Source: Raphanus sativus
Taxonomy: Eukaryota > Streptophyta > Magnoliopsida > Brassicales > Brassicaceae
Assembly (NCBI RefSeq): GCF_000801105.2
Contig: NC_079516.1
Span: 48,715,265 to 48,779,264 of the forward strand
DNA length: 64,000 nt
Direction: 5' to 3'
In this document: positions 9,850-20,882 of the stretch, in pieces
How the letters are laid out: each line of letters opens with the position of its first letter
Numbering within the stretch: the first letter of the stretch is position 1
Notes under the pieces: generated by a model
What the model was told of the DNA's origin: nothing
What the model saw: the letters and a program-made list of their open reading frames with translations, nothing else
The model's database searches: none
Program-made: the position numbers and the translations under genes

Positions 9850-10214
9850 TATTATTCTTTTGTAGCTAAGCATTGCTTTTAATATTTACAGATTTGTTAT
9901 TCTTTTGTAGTTTGTCTGAGTGGTTTTTGATATTTATCCTGTGTTCACCTCCTTTTCTGTAGCTGATCTGTTACATTTCATATCAATCTTTAAATCCTCT
10001 CCTTCCTTCAGTCAGCATGTTCCTCACACCAAAGAAGAAGGATGATAAGATATAGGGACAGTATTCTATAGTTCCCATACTGATAGACTGATTAGTTTTC
10101 ATGTTGAATTGTATGCGCTTGACATTTTGCATCAGTTGGACGTTGCAAACATAGATTTCAAAATGTTATTATTAGTAAATACACTATAGTATGTCATCAC
10201 ATCCTCTCAAAAGT
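9850..10214. other. Intergenic, SETH1 3' region; no gene seen
   Basis: This is T-rich sequence typical of a plant 3' untranslated region, followed by upstream sequence of the tRNA-Leu gene. Nothing else can be supported. Confidence 0.5.
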
Positions 10215-10298
10215 GTCAGGATGGCCGAGTGGTCTAAGGCGCCAGACTCAAGTTCTGGTCTTCGAAAGAGGGCGTGGGTTCAAATCCCACTTCTGACA
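10215..10298 (+). tRNA. tRNA-Leu (anticodon CAA)
   Basis: This is an 84-nt class II tRNA. The acceptor stem GTCAGGA/TTCTGAC has one G-T pair, and the discriminator is A. The D arm includes the A box TGGCCGAGTGG. The anticodon stem CCAGA/TCTGG encloses CTCAAGT, giving CAA for leucine UUG codons. A long variable arm TCTTCGAAAGAGGGCG follows, with B box GGTTCAAATCC. There is no intron and no encoded CCA. An 11-13-nt T run from about 10308 is a strong pol III terminator. Confidence 0.96.
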
Positions 10299-10305
10299 TT
10301 TATTA

Positions 10306-10319
10306 TTCTTTTTTTTTTT
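10306..10319 (+). terminator. Pol III poly(T) terminator of tRNA-Leu
   Basis: A run of about a dozen Ts begins about 10 nt after the tRNA 3' end. This is the standard pol III termination signal. Confidence 0.8.
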
Positions 10320-10581
10320 CATTTTCCTCTAAAATTGACATGTTCAAAAACAAATGATCGCAAAACAAAATGTTGCAACAAAAAACACTTAAAAGCTGAC
10401 ATACTTACACTCGATCATCTGGTTGGACTTCTTTACATGATTGTACATTTATAATTCCATTTTTTTTCATTTTTCTCTAAAATTGTCAAGTTCCAAAGAC
10501 AAATGATCGCAAACAAAATGTTGCAACAAAAACACACTTAAAAGTTTGCATTCTTACACTAGATCATCTGGTCGGAGTTCT
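10308..10581. repeat. Tandem duplication of the 3' end of the ATL gene
   Basis: About 125 bp at 10308-10436 is repeated at 10459-10581. Shared blocks include 'aaatgatcgcaaa', 'caaaatgttgcaaca', 'acacttaaaag' and 'cttacact.gatcatctgg'. The right copy contains the stop codon and last codons of the RING gene (stop 10554-10556). The left copy is a detached duplicate of the same coding tail plus 3' UTR and abuts the tRNA-Leu terminator. The duplicate has no function of its own that I can see. Confidence 0.8.
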
Positions 10582-11495
10582 CTAGACGACGTCTCACTAT
10601 TCGGCGGAGCCACCACATCTCTTCCGGACCATACACAATGATCAGTGATGAAGGAATAAGTCACTGAACGTATCCGCCGATCGTTCTTATAGTTACACCA
10701 TTCTTCTGACAGGACACTCCTCTCGCTTCCGACACTTCTGCTTCTGTAGAAACCCCGCGAGCCTCTCACCTGAGTTCTCACCACTCTCTTCTTTATCAGT
10801 CGCCTCAGCACATCATCTGGTAACCGGAGTGTAAACCGGTCTAAACTCCCTACCAGTTCAGCCCCACAATGTCCGGTCGAATGAGATCTCGAGAATAATA
10901 TATCAGAGATTCGGCTATAGGACAATCTCATTGACCTTGACCGAGGCTGTCTGCTGATCCCATTGCCCCTCACGTGCGCTTCTGTAGTACTAGTAGTATC
11001 TATAACTCCAAGTTCAGGATCTGGGTCTCTCCCTTCACCCGGTTGGAAATCCAGGTCCACACGGCAGAGCGGACACGTGGAGTGATCAGAGAGCCAGACA
11101 CTTACACAATCAGCATGATACACGTGACAACAATTAGGCATCAAACTCAGCGTGTCATCGTCTTGGAACTCACAAAGACACACCACACACTCGACCCCGC
11201 CTTTCCCGATCCTCTGCTCCTTCACCTCAGAGTATAGAAACGTCTGAAACGACTCCACGACAGCCGCATCGATCCCACGCCCCGTCCTAGCCCTCCTCAA
11301 GATTCGGAGTTCGTGTTCGGAGTGGGTAGATAGGTTTACGGATTGCTCTACCGTGTAAAACCGGCGAGAGGTCCAGCGAAAGCAAACCGAAGCCAAACCC
11401 ACGATGAAGATGGAGAAGATTATAGCCGTCGTTACCATGATGGCTAGGTCGCTTTCATGCCCCTCGACTCCTAGCTGCTGCACATCGTCCGGCAT
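10554..11495 (-). CDS. ATL-family RING-H2 E3 ubiquitin ligase (ATL38-like)
   Basis: An intronless gene of 313 aa. ATL proteins are membrane-anchored E3 ubiquitin ligases. The order is a short N-terminus, one transmembrane helix (about 17-40), a basic patch, a GLD-like motif (GRGIDAAVVESFQTFLYSEV, about 73-92), and the RING-H2 domain (about 103-144) with all eight ligands: CVVC, C and H in NCCHVYHADC, and CPLC. A long variable C-terminus follows. I chose ATG 11495 (MPDDVQQLG); a longer frame to 11603 adds a basic Lys/Arg-rich extension unlike the family. It ends in SRELRPDDLV, resembling the SFERLRPDERV end of the neighbouring ATL gene at 15635-16750. The two are tandem paralogues. By synteny it is At2g34990 (ATL38). 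Confidence 0.9.
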   Translation of the reverse strand: MPDDVQQLGVEGHESDLAIMVTTAIIFSIFIVGLASVCFRWTSRRFYTVEQSVNLSTHSEHELRILRRARTGRGIDAAVVESFQTFLYSEVKEQRIGKGGVECVVCLCEFQDDDTLSLMPNCCHVYHADCVSVWLSDHSTCPLCRVDLDFQPGEGRDPDPELGVIDTTSTTEAHVRGNGISRQPRSRSMRLSYSRISDILFSRSHSTGHCGAELVGSLDRFTLRLPDDVLRRLIKKRVVRTQVRGSRGFYRSRSVGSERSVLSEEWCNYKNDRRIRSVTYSFITDHCVWSGRDVVAPPNSETSSRELRPDDLV

Positions 11496-12301
11496 ATCTA
11501 CTGCTTCGAGATTTTTTAACAATCTAATATGACTTTTATGAACAAAAGAGTAGTCAATTCTTTTTTTAATACATTTTCTTCTTTTAGCTTTATAGATAAA
11601 CAAAATTACGAGAACGTAATCTGTCCAGTCTCAAAACGTGTGGCAATTCGATTTTTATATCAAACATTGCATATAATGAATAAGCTGATATGCAAATACA
11701 TAATAAGTTTGCCATGAACCAAATTATAAAAGAATACAAAATCTTCTTAAATTGATACATAATGGACCAATGATATCTTTATTACCTACTGTGTTTATAT
11801 GGTCTATGTTGGACCAATTTGTTGGTTTCTGTATAAATCTTCGAGTAATTACTCCAACCGTTGAATAACGTAGGAAATGCCATCTGTCAATACTCAATAG
11901 TTAATGATTGAGGGAAAGAAATTGACTTTTCTTACACATGAAATTTGCTGGGGGTAAATTTATTTTAATCAGATATCAACCACTCCTCTGGTGACACGTA
12001 ACACTATTCTACATATGGTATGATTGATATGATTAACATCCTAATACGTAACGTCTTGGTATTCCAGGTTTATTGGTCCAGTCAAACCTACGAGTATAGT
12101 TGGTCCCTTCAGAATAACGCCAATTGACAGGAAACACCCATGACATAATTCTGAAACACGGTACTCGAATTTGATCATTTTAGAAGCACTTTCTTAGACT
12201 GTTATGGACCGTATGGTATAAAACTATTTAACGCACACAAGGAAAAACATTGGTTTGGGAATCAAATATTTAGTGAATGTCAGCATAAGTCTATCAAACC
12301 C
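11496..12301. other. Upstream region of the ATL38-like gene; no gene seen
   Basis: AT-rich sequence with no supported coding region. It should contain the promoter of the minus-strand ATL gene, but I cannot assign a confident TATA box or response element. Confidence 0.5.
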
Positions 12302-12844
12302 ATGTTCTAAAACGCGGCCGCCGTGCCCGTTTAATCGGCGTTAAAACGCTATGCGGTGAGGAGCCGCGGCGATTTGATCCAATTCGCCTAAAAAATCGGA
12401 TCCTCAGCAAAAATATCATATTTCGAAGTTTTATGCAGAGAATCTTATGATTCGGTTAAAATCTGGCATAATAGGGTCAAGAATCATCGAAAACGGATGA
12501 GAATCGTGGGAAAACAGAGAGAAAATGCAGCATTTAGGGTTTCTGGTTCGACAGGTGAGATGAAAAAGATAGGGACATTTTCGTAATTTGTGCTCATTAA
12601 AGAAAAAAGGTAAAAAACAGCAAAAAAACCCTTTCTTCCCTTGAACCGGGTTATGACATTTACTTACTAGCACACAAACCGCTAGAATACGATAAAACTT
12701 CAGTTATTATTTACATATAATTATATATATAATAAAAACACACAAAACTAATCCCCGATTAATCCACGATTAATCTCCGATTTTTTCGCAACTCGCTAGG
12801 CCCAACCCGAGCGTACGCACAGCGCCTACCGAGTTTTCGAACAT
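12302..12844. mobile_element. Candidate non-autonomous DNA transposon, about 540 bp, degenerate terminal inverted repeats
   Basis: The left end reads ATGTTCTAAAACGCGGCCGC and the right end, reverse-complemented, reads ATGTTCGAAAACTCGGTAGG. These are imperfect inverted repeats. The interior is non-coding but compositionally distinct, with GC-rich subterminal blocks (GCGGCGATT) and repeated 'cgattaatc' motifs at 12755-12785. The ends resemble hAT-like Brassicaceae elements as I remember them. I could not find a clean 8-bp target duplication, so the class is uncertain. Confidence 0.5.
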
Positions 12845-13427
12845 ACTATTTTCTACTATTCATGAAACTTTGCAAATTAATAAAAGTGAAGAAATCACAG
12901 GCGTCTAATTTTTTTGTTTTTTTCTAAAAGATAGAAGAAGCATGTAACTCGAAATAAAATGTTTCATCTACTTTTTAAGTTGTAAAACACTTTTTTTTTG
13001 TTTTTTTTACCAAATCAACACTTTTTATTTTTAATTTTTTTTTCTATTTTTATGGAAACACTTTTTTTGTAACATATGTAAACATAATATTATATTCATT
13101 TATCTTGTAAATCTTATTCTATTTAAAACAACATTTGTTTTGTATGTACACCATATTTATCATATATATCTTAAATTTAGTATATCGTTTATTTTTTAAC
13201 AATATTTCATATTTAAATTTATGTTATGTATAATACTAAATATATTGTATTTTATTTTCAAAATCTGGTAATATCTATAGTGTATTATTATTATTTGACA
13301 TCATACTTTGTTTCTTTAAGAAGATGTTATTTTCTTTCAGAAGATTAAATTGATGTATTGCTTAATATTAAAGTTCAAAACTTTATACTACTTTTCCTAA
13401 AATTATCATTCTTTTAGATCATCCAAA

Positions 13428-13463
<36 letters not shown>

Positions 13464-15634
13464 TAATTTAATATTATACTTTTGAATAAAATTTATAGTT
13501 ATGTCATTTTATAAATTATTATTCTAAAAATAATTACTTTTAGTTATGAAATATAATATAAATTTTATCTAAATTATTTTAAATTTATAAAGTATTTTTG
13601 ACAATCTTTTATCCATTTTCGTCATTCAAATATATGTTTTTAAATGTTAGATATGCTTGATCCACACTAGTACATTAGACTTACTTGATATTCTTTTGTT
13701 TAATTTAATTTGTTTGATCCGTCGGCTCGTTCAATCAATGATTGATCCATTTTTCATTTTAATTCGAAGTTTCAATCACTTCTCGTACAAGTGTAAGTTT
13801 CATTATAAACTGAGTGTTATTTGATATTCAAAATAAATTCTGTTATAATATTGAAGCTAGACTATCATTAATTAAGTTCTGTACTTCAAAATAATGTTTA
13901 TCAGCTAATGAAGAAATATCATGCACCCTTTGGATTCACAAGAGGAAATTCTCAAATTCATCCTGTTTAATTAGAAAAGTTGGTGTTTTATCGGCAGTTC
14001 GGGTATAATAATGTTACAAATATTTATAAAATATATATTATCGATTTAAATACTATTAAATTAAATTATTGTTCATATATTCAAAATATTTAATAATAAA
14101 TTAAACAAAACAATTTTATGTATACTATTTCCATCATAACATAAATGTTTTTATTACATAAAGTAAACTTGAAAACACTCATGCATTTAAATTATTTAGA
14201 AATAAATAATTATTAAATTATTTATATATGAAAAAAAGTTTTTATTATAAAAAAAATATTTTTGTTGCATAAAAGAAATTTTAGAACACTCAACTATACA
14301 TAAATTCTATACAAAAAGATATTCATATATGTCTTCTCTTTTAATTTTTTAAATTTATGATCAAAAAGATTTTAGAGATAATACAATATGAACTATTTTT
14401 AGATAATGATAATTATTAAATTTATCAAAAAATGATAATGATAAATTTATCAAAGTAATGATAATTAGTTTGTCAAAAAAAGACAATGATAATTATTAAA
14501 TCAATGAATTTTTTTATTTTATAGTTAATTATATATTAACAAATATAATTATTTTCATTAAGGACTGTAAAGACTTTAACTAGTCTAATATTTAGCGTAA
14601 TAACTTAAAACCTAAAAATTATTTCGCAAATAATATTATAAATATTTTGTAAATATGATGGTAGGTTGTGAGATTTCAACTCTTGGCAACTTATGACTAG
14701 TATGCAAAAAAGCACTCACAACGAACTAGTAATCCAGTTTAAGGTTTCTAACTGTTATATATATATGAGGGAGACTCTTGTTCCAGTAGATGAAAAAAAG
14801 TTTACAAGTTACAAAATTGTAATCTCATTCTTAATTCTACTTGATAAAAGTTCTACACAAAAGAAAAAACATAAAATTCTTCCGTTAGTAAAGAAAAAGC
14901 AACTCTCTGTTTAATATCTAAAAACTTAGACAGATATCTTATATGGGTTAAGCTTTTAAACCGACTTAATATTTGCCACATTTTCTTCTCTTATATGGGT
15001 TATGTGATATGTCATGACACTTTCGGCCAATATCCGTTTTCCTTTTTTCTTCCTTAATCCTCAAAATATATTCGATCCAAGTAAATGACTAAATATTTGG
15101 TAGTCGATAACGATATTATAATTTTGCCAAAATTCAATCTGAGATTAGCATAAATGTTATAAATGGTAAACAAGAAAGTTACGGTTAACTTTCCCACCAA
15201 AAAAGCTTTAGACATTCAAATTGGTATCAGATCACAATGTGCCATCGTATAGGCTAGCTAGAAAATAGAAGTTCTTGGAGAGAATCGTAGTGACTTTGGA
15301 TTGGCTCTAGTTAGCAGTTATCTGAACTTCAAGATGTTTGTAGTGAAGTGAACCGAAACTCATCATATTTCTTGAAATGCTTTTTTCATTATGTGTTGGT
15401 GAACTAAGCTTTAATAAAGCTCTTGCTCATTGTACAATACATACCCTTAAAAGATTCACAATTTCACACATACAATGTTTTTCTTTCAGAAACCTGATGA
15501 TCATCAAATGGAACTTTTTCAACAAAAAAAATATTTGTCATGTTTGTTGGTCATATATATGCTCAAGAAGTCAAAAAGCAAACAAGACACATCACATGTA
15601 GTTTCATAAACCAAATTATCTTCAAGAATCTTAT
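12845..15634. other. Very AT-rich intergenic stretch with a (TA)14 microsatellite
   Basis: This is low-complexity AT-rich DNA with a perfect TA microsatellite at 13431-13458. Many poly(A)/poly(T) and 'aataat' blocks are present. Small open frames, such as 14693-14914, lack any family feature. The right end includes the 3' region of the next ATL gene. Confidence 0.6.
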
Positions 15635-16750
15635 TTACACTCGTTCATCTGGTCGGAGCCGTTCGAAAGACCGTTCACCAGATTCAGCAGCCGCCGGAAA
15701 ATTCTTCGGCGGAGCCACCGTATCTCCACTGAAAGTAGACCGTACGGAACCGCTCCGGAAAGAAAAGGAGAAAGAGAGAGAATGCAACCGTCGGTTGTTA
15801 TTACGATTCTTCCGACCGTACGAGAACACGCCGCCGCTCCCGACGCTCCCGCTTCTGAAACCGCTCCGCGAACTCCTCGCCTGAGGCAACGTCACGTTTC
15901 TTATCGTCCTCGTCTTCATCAGCTGCCTATGTACATCATCCGGCAGCCTCAGCGTAAACCGGTCGAGATCTCCAACCGGTTGAACCAGCGAATGACCGGT
16001 CGAGTGAGACCTCGGGACAAGAATACCGGTCAAACTCCAGCTGGCTAAACCCGTTGACTTTGACCGTGGCGTTACGTTGTTGCTATTGGTCCAGGCCACG
16101 CCGTCCAGCAAATGCCTGTCCGAAGCTTCCAAAACCCCTCCTCTCTCAGGATCCGAACCCGACGAAACCGTACCCGGATCCGAACTCAAGTCGCTCTTAT
16201 CGCCGCCACCATCCTGTTTCTGAACAAGATCAGCTCTGCAGAGAGGACACGTGGAACGTTCCGAGAGCCAGACGTCAACACAATCGGCGTGGAACACGTG
16301 GCAACAAGGAGGCATCAAACGCAGCGTCTCCTCGTCCTCGAACTCGCAGAGACAAACCGCACACTCCACACCGCCTTTCCCGATCCTCACCGCCTTCACA
16401 TCCGAGTAGACAAACGTCGGGAACGACTCTATAACCTCCGGTTCGAGCCCACGCGCCGCCGACCTTCTGACCCTGACAACGCCGGGTGCATCACCTGCGT
16501 CGGTGAGTCCGAAAACAGAAGGCCGGGAGTAGTAAGGCACGGAGCTTCGGCGGCAGAAGATGGAGCCGAAGACCATGATGAAGACAACGAAGAACAAGAC
16601 CGTTATCACTATAACGACCGGGTCGCTGGCTCTCGTTCGGGGAACAGGCGGTGTGGACTGACCTGATCCATACGGTAATGAGTGGAGCAAGAGCAAGATG
16701 AGTAATAACGAACCGCTCTGTGGGATCCAACGGTTGTAAATGATCGCCAT
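15635..16750 (-). CDS. ATL9: ATL-family RING-H2 E3 ubiquitin ligase (ATL9-like)
   Basis: An intronless gene of 371 aa. It starts MAIIYNRWIPQS with a hydrophobic leader (about 13-30), a Pro-rich spacer and a transmembrane helix (about 44-66). The GLD motif GLEPEVIESFPTFVYSDV (101-118) follows, then the RING-H2 domain (C130-C171) with ligands CAVC, CCHVFHADC and CPLC. The acidic Ser/Asp/Gly-rich stretch after the RING fits the PEST-like region reported for ATL9. In Arabidopsis ATL9 is ER-associated, chitin-induced and contributes to powdery-mildew resistance; this is family knowledge. Its C-terminus, FERLRPDERV, matches the end of the ATL38-like gene 4 kb away, supporting tandem duplication. 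By synteny it is At2g35000. Confidence 0.9.
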   Translation of the reverse strand: MAIIYNRWIPQSGSLLLILLLLHSLPYGSGQSTPPVPRTRASDPVVIVITVLFFVVFIMVFGSIFCRRSSVPYYSRPSVFGLTDAGDAPGVVRVRRSAARGLEPEVIESFPTFVYSDVKAVRIGKGGVECAVCLCEFEDEETLRLMPPCCHVFHADCVDVWLSERSTCPLCRADLVQKQDGGGDKSDLSSDPGTVSSGSDPERGGVLEASDRHLLDGVAWTNSNNVTPRSKSTGLASWSLTGILVPRSHSTGHSLVQPVGDLDRFTLRLPDDVHRQLMKTRTIRNVTLPQARSSRSGFRSGSVGSGGVFSYGRKNRNNNRRLHSLSFSFSFRSGSVRSTFSGDTVAPPKNFPAAAESGERSFERLRPDERV

Positions 16751-18296
16751 ATGATTACTACCATCGTATGCAAGTGGAGGAGAAATGTTTTGGTGGTAAG
16801 TTATATGGTGGAAGAGTCAACGTCTGGTTGTGAAATCCACGGTGGGGGTGTAGAGAGTGGCTGCGTCACTGTGGATAACAGCACTTTGGTTAATTGTAAA
16901 TTATTAAATGGGAATTTATTTTGGATTTGATCTGTTCACAACTTTGACTTTGAACAAGTCTAGTGTATATCCATTTTTTGTATTTTTATAAGCTAGGAAT
17001 GAACATCACTTATTCCAAATAGAATTAGAAAATCTTATAAAATTTAAGTACTATATCTTACAAGAAAAGATAAATTACTGTTCAGCGCATTATTTTGGTA
17101 AATATATTTGAATTAAAAAAAATCTAAATTCATGGATCCAGAAGGGCAATCCATCTAATATTATATTCATGACATGAGAATAAGATTAAACAAATCAACC
17201 TGCAATATTAAACATGTTACCTCCTATGTTCATTTAACTACTTTTAGTTTTAAAAACCCATTTGATCCGGTGATGATCAAAGATTCATTAATGATTTTGC
17301 ACCAAAGTATTTTAATTTCAATTTCCGAAAAATGGTAAATTAAAATAATACAGTTAAAATGTGAATCTTCATAATGTATGTAAAATTTTTGACTATATTA
17401 TTGTCTATTTAATATTTTATAGTATATAATAGCATAAATAATAGAATTGTCGACCATAATTATTTTAGTTTTGGTAGAATCCTCCTTTTAGAACGTGGGA
17501 ATCACCAGACATAGCTGCTAAGAAACAGGTTACAATTCAGTCAAAAATTTCAGGTGTCTCTTGTAATTTTTGGTATACAGATTTTAGTCGTATGATGGTA
17601 GTAGGCCGTAGGGGATCTCATAATTTTCGAGTTGCAACAAAGAAAATAGTCAATTTATTACGAGGTACGACGTGACAACCATAACTATCTTTTATAGTTG
17701 TTGAAACTTATAGAAGAGTCCTTATAGAAAAGAAGAAAAATATACCATTTCAAATTGGATCAGTCTATGTAGATCGCCATCATCATAGTTGACCTACAAA
17801 TAATGTTTATATAATATATAAAAGCATCTCAAAATATTAACTATAGTTCGTGTTTTATTCGGACTATATCGAAACAGGCTATAGAACATGGCAAAGTTAC
17901 CATGATTCAAATTCCGATCACTGGAAAATTAACATTTTGATATTGTCAGAAATAAAAGACCGATATGTGGTAATATATGATTAGTCTAAACCATTTTTAT
18001 AGAATCAAGATATCTATGTATAATTAGAAAAAAACATACACAGTTATTCGTTTCTGCAGAAAAAGTTTTAAACTAAATAATAATCTAAAACTAAAGATAA
18101 GAAAGAAACGATGGAAAAATAGAGAAACAATCCAAGAATAAGAAACTTTCTTCCTTTTTCAAGAGACCTAATCTATACGTGTCCACCCATAAATTTTATA
18201 ACACTTTAATTTTAATTACAAAACTGTGTTTATGATGATGTTAATAAAGTAACATTGAGAGACTTTGTTGAAGAAACCTATCACTAAATGCTCTTA
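16751..18296. other. Intergenic, AT-rich; no gene seen
   Basis: This stretch is upstream of the ATL9-like gene and then AT-rich, with no open frame carrying family features. The Arabidopsis mitochondrial thioredoxin TRXO1 gene, expected between ATL9 and the pyrophosphorylase gene, is not recognisable here or up to 22006. I looked for a WCGPC active site and saw none. Confidence 0.5.
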
Positions 18297-18532
18297 GAGC
18301 ATTAATAACGCGGTTTCTAATGAAGATTTTTAAGACAAAAAGGAAAGGTGGACCCCACAAAACACACACAAATTCCACGCAAAATCGCGAGTAGAGGAAC
18401 GGTTTCTCTTTACTATTTGCGGGCCCCACGACATGTGGCGGCCCGCGGTTGGTCCAGCTTTATTATATTTTTTTTTAATTCGGACAAAAAAAAAATTAGA
18501 AATCCAAGCGGGTTTGTGTAATAATGATGCTC
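18297..18532. mobile_element. PIF/Harbinger-type MITE, 236 bp, TTA target duplication
   Basis: The left terminus is GAGCATTAATAACGCGG. The right terminus, reverse-complemented, is GAGCATCATTATTACACAAA, and subterminal TTTCTAA motifs occur in both arms. It is flanked by TTA at 18294-18296 and 18533-18535. The rebuilt empty site reads CTCTTAGAG, which fits the palindromic CWCTTAGWG target preference described for PIF/Harbinger elements. The interior is non-coding. Confidence 0.8.
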
Positions 18533-18542
18533 TTAGAGCACC

Positions 18543-18868
18543 TCCAAAAAATGAAACTTATGTAATATCTTAGCATTAAAGAAAAAGAAAATTAAAAAAA
18601 AAGGAAAAAAATATCATAGTTTTTCAAACATCATACTTTTGTATATTCACTAGAAATCCACATGCCACATTGCTTTTAAACGGATGAGTTTCCGAATAAC
18701 ATTTAACTCCAAAAATGAAGCTTATGTAATATCTTAGCATTGAGGAATTTTTTTTTTGAAAATAGGAAAAAAATATCATAGCTTTTTAAACAACATACTT
18801 TTGTATATTCGCTAGAAATCCACATGCCACATTGCTTTTAAATGGATGAGTTTCCCAATAACATTTAA
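18543..18868. repeat. Tandem duplication of a 160-165-bp unit
   Basis: Unit 1 (about 18543-18707) and unit 2 (about 18708-18868) share 'acttatgtaatatcttagca' apart from one base, 'atatcatag.ttttt.aaac', 'cttttgtatattc.ctagaa', 'atccacatgccacattgctt' and 'ggatgagtttcc'. They are roughly 90 percent identical by eye. The duplication lies just right of the Harbinger MITE. No coding potential or known element is recognised. Confidence 0.85.
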
Positions 18869-19364
18869 ACATAAATTCAATAATATTAAAATATAGATAT
18901 TATTTGTGTAAGTTTAACCCCTGAACGAGAGATTTACCGATGAAGTTGTTCTTAGGAGCAATATACAAGATCCAACTCACGACTTTGATGAGCCATTTTA
19001 AGCAACATAACCATTGATGAGCCAAATTTCATCGAAGCCCATAACACAAACGAATTATAGACATTATCCAAAAGCTTGGACATCTCCCGATCACGATAAC
19101 ACGACGCCGTCTGGTCTAGCGTATTATGTGGGCTGACTCGGAAGAATTCTTTAGTTTTGTGTGGGTCATTTTACGAATTGCATTTTCCAAACGTTTTTCA
19201 CGTTATACCAAACCTGAACAAATGTTGTTCAAAAAGAAAAAAAAAACAAACCTGAACAAATCAGATTTTCGAAGAACCCTAGAACATCTAAAACCTAGAT
19301 TGTTAATCAATTACCCGGAGGATATGAAGTGACAATTTATGGCTCTAATGTTTAGTAAGAAATA

Positions 19365-19603
19365 CTCCTTCCGTTTCAATTTATTTGTCGTTCTAGACTT
19401 CGGCACACAGATTAATAAAACATTTAATTTTGTATATTTACTAGATAAAAACATCATTACCAATACAACTAACCAGATTTCAACCAATAGAAAAATAGAA
19501 TAGATTAAAAAGTCAATAAATTTTGCATTGAAATCATAAAACGACACTTATTTTGAAACGAAAATTTTGCTCCAAAACGACATATAATTCGAAACGGAGG
19601 AAG
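19365..19603 (-). mobile_element. Stowaway (Tc1/mariner) MITE, 239 bp
   Basis: The termini are CTCCTTCCGTTTC (left) and CTTCCTCCGTTTC (right, reverse-complemented), variants of the Stowaway CTCCCTCCGTTTC terminus. TA target dinucleotides lie at 19363-19364 and 19604-19605. The element has exactly the same length as the one at 59494-59732 and is inserted in the opposite orientation. Both contain a related accidental frame (FNAKFID...SIFLLV), which is transposon sequence and not a gene. Confidence 0.9.
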
Positions 19604-19809
19604 TACAATAGTATTAAAAAAGGAAACAATTTTGGCTCTATGTTAACGTATTCCTCTCTTAACATTTTGGAAACCGTAAGCCAATGTTTCATTTATCCAC
19701 GCACATTATTGTTGTGGCCACATTGTTTGTGATTGAGGCTGAACTTCAAAATCTTTTCTTTTCATAATATCCACTTAAACAAATATTCAATCCGTTTTTT
19801 AATGTATGA

Positions 19810-20882
19810 CTAGATCTTGACCCGTGCGACCGCACGAGTACTAATTTTTACTTTTAGTTTTTATTTATTTATACAAAATAATATATTTATAATATTTGAT
19901 CGTTTTATATTGACTAAGTTAGGGGTGGATATTTGGGTATCCACTCGAATTCGGTTAAAATCTATTCGGGTTTGAGATTTTCGAGTTTAAAGATTCTAGC
20001 TTTATTCGTGTATTTATAAATTTTGGTTCCGGTTTGATTCGGATTTTTGCGGGTTTGATAACCCGTTTAAACTATTTTTAAATTTTCAAAATTTATATAT
20101 CTTTAAATATCTCTAAATCTAAAAATAAAAATAATATAACATGTAAATATGAGTAATGTAATTTGAGTAATGTAAGCCAAAGTACCTAAATTAAAAATTA
20201 AAAATATGTTTAACTTGAATATTTGGATGAGAATAAATATATATTTTAAGTATTTTTGGTGTTTTGATTATTGTTTATCTATTTTAGATGTTTACTTTTG
20301 ACTATTTTTTATATTTCAAATATTTTAAACAACTTTAAAATAGCTTATATCTTTGATATTAACTCTAAAAATAGCTAACATATTGAAGTATATAAATATG
20401 ATTTAAATACATTCGATTCGAATATCCAAAATATTTTGTTCAGATCAGGTTTGATTATGGTTCTCTAGATACCAAAATGGTAAAAATCCGTTTAGATATT
20501 ATCTAGTTTCGGTTCAAATTTGATAATATTTTTCGTTCAGATTCGTTAAATGAAAAGTTGATATTATAATTTCTATGAATTGTTTGTCCAATAAAAATGT
20601 AATCTTTTTAATTTGAAATTGATTTAATGGAGAAATTAATGAAGTGTATTTAATTCAAAATTAATTTTAGAAAAACACATTAATCTAAGTGAAAAAGACA
20701 AAATATTAAAATAGAAAGTATTATTTAATTGTGTATTTAATTTTGGAAAATACATTAACTAAAGTGAAAAAGACAAGTATAAAAATAGGAAACTTAGTTA
20801 ATACTACAGTGGCATGAAGTGTAAATAAAAGTGAAAACTAAGAGGTATTTTTAAATGGGTACTTCTCTTTTAATAACATAGA
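19810..20882 (-). mobile_element. Non-autonomous Helitron, 1073 bp
   Basis: On the minus strand it begins TCTATGTTATTAAAAGAGAA (from 20882) and ends with a GC-rich hairpin (CGTGC, loop, GCACG at 19823-19836) followed by GGGTCAAGATCTAG (end 19810). It sits between A and T, as Helitrons do, with no target duplication. The same 5' start and the same post-hairpin tail occur in the Helitron at 55183-58745, so they belong to one family. The interior is AT-rich and non-coding, with a degenerate 'gggtatcc..tcgaattcgg' block near 19935. Confidence 0.8.

Noticed and set aside
16112..16666. 184-codon plus-strand frame
   Set aside because: It is antisense to the GC-rich coding sequence of the ATL9-like gene, is Arg/Pro-rich and has no domain.
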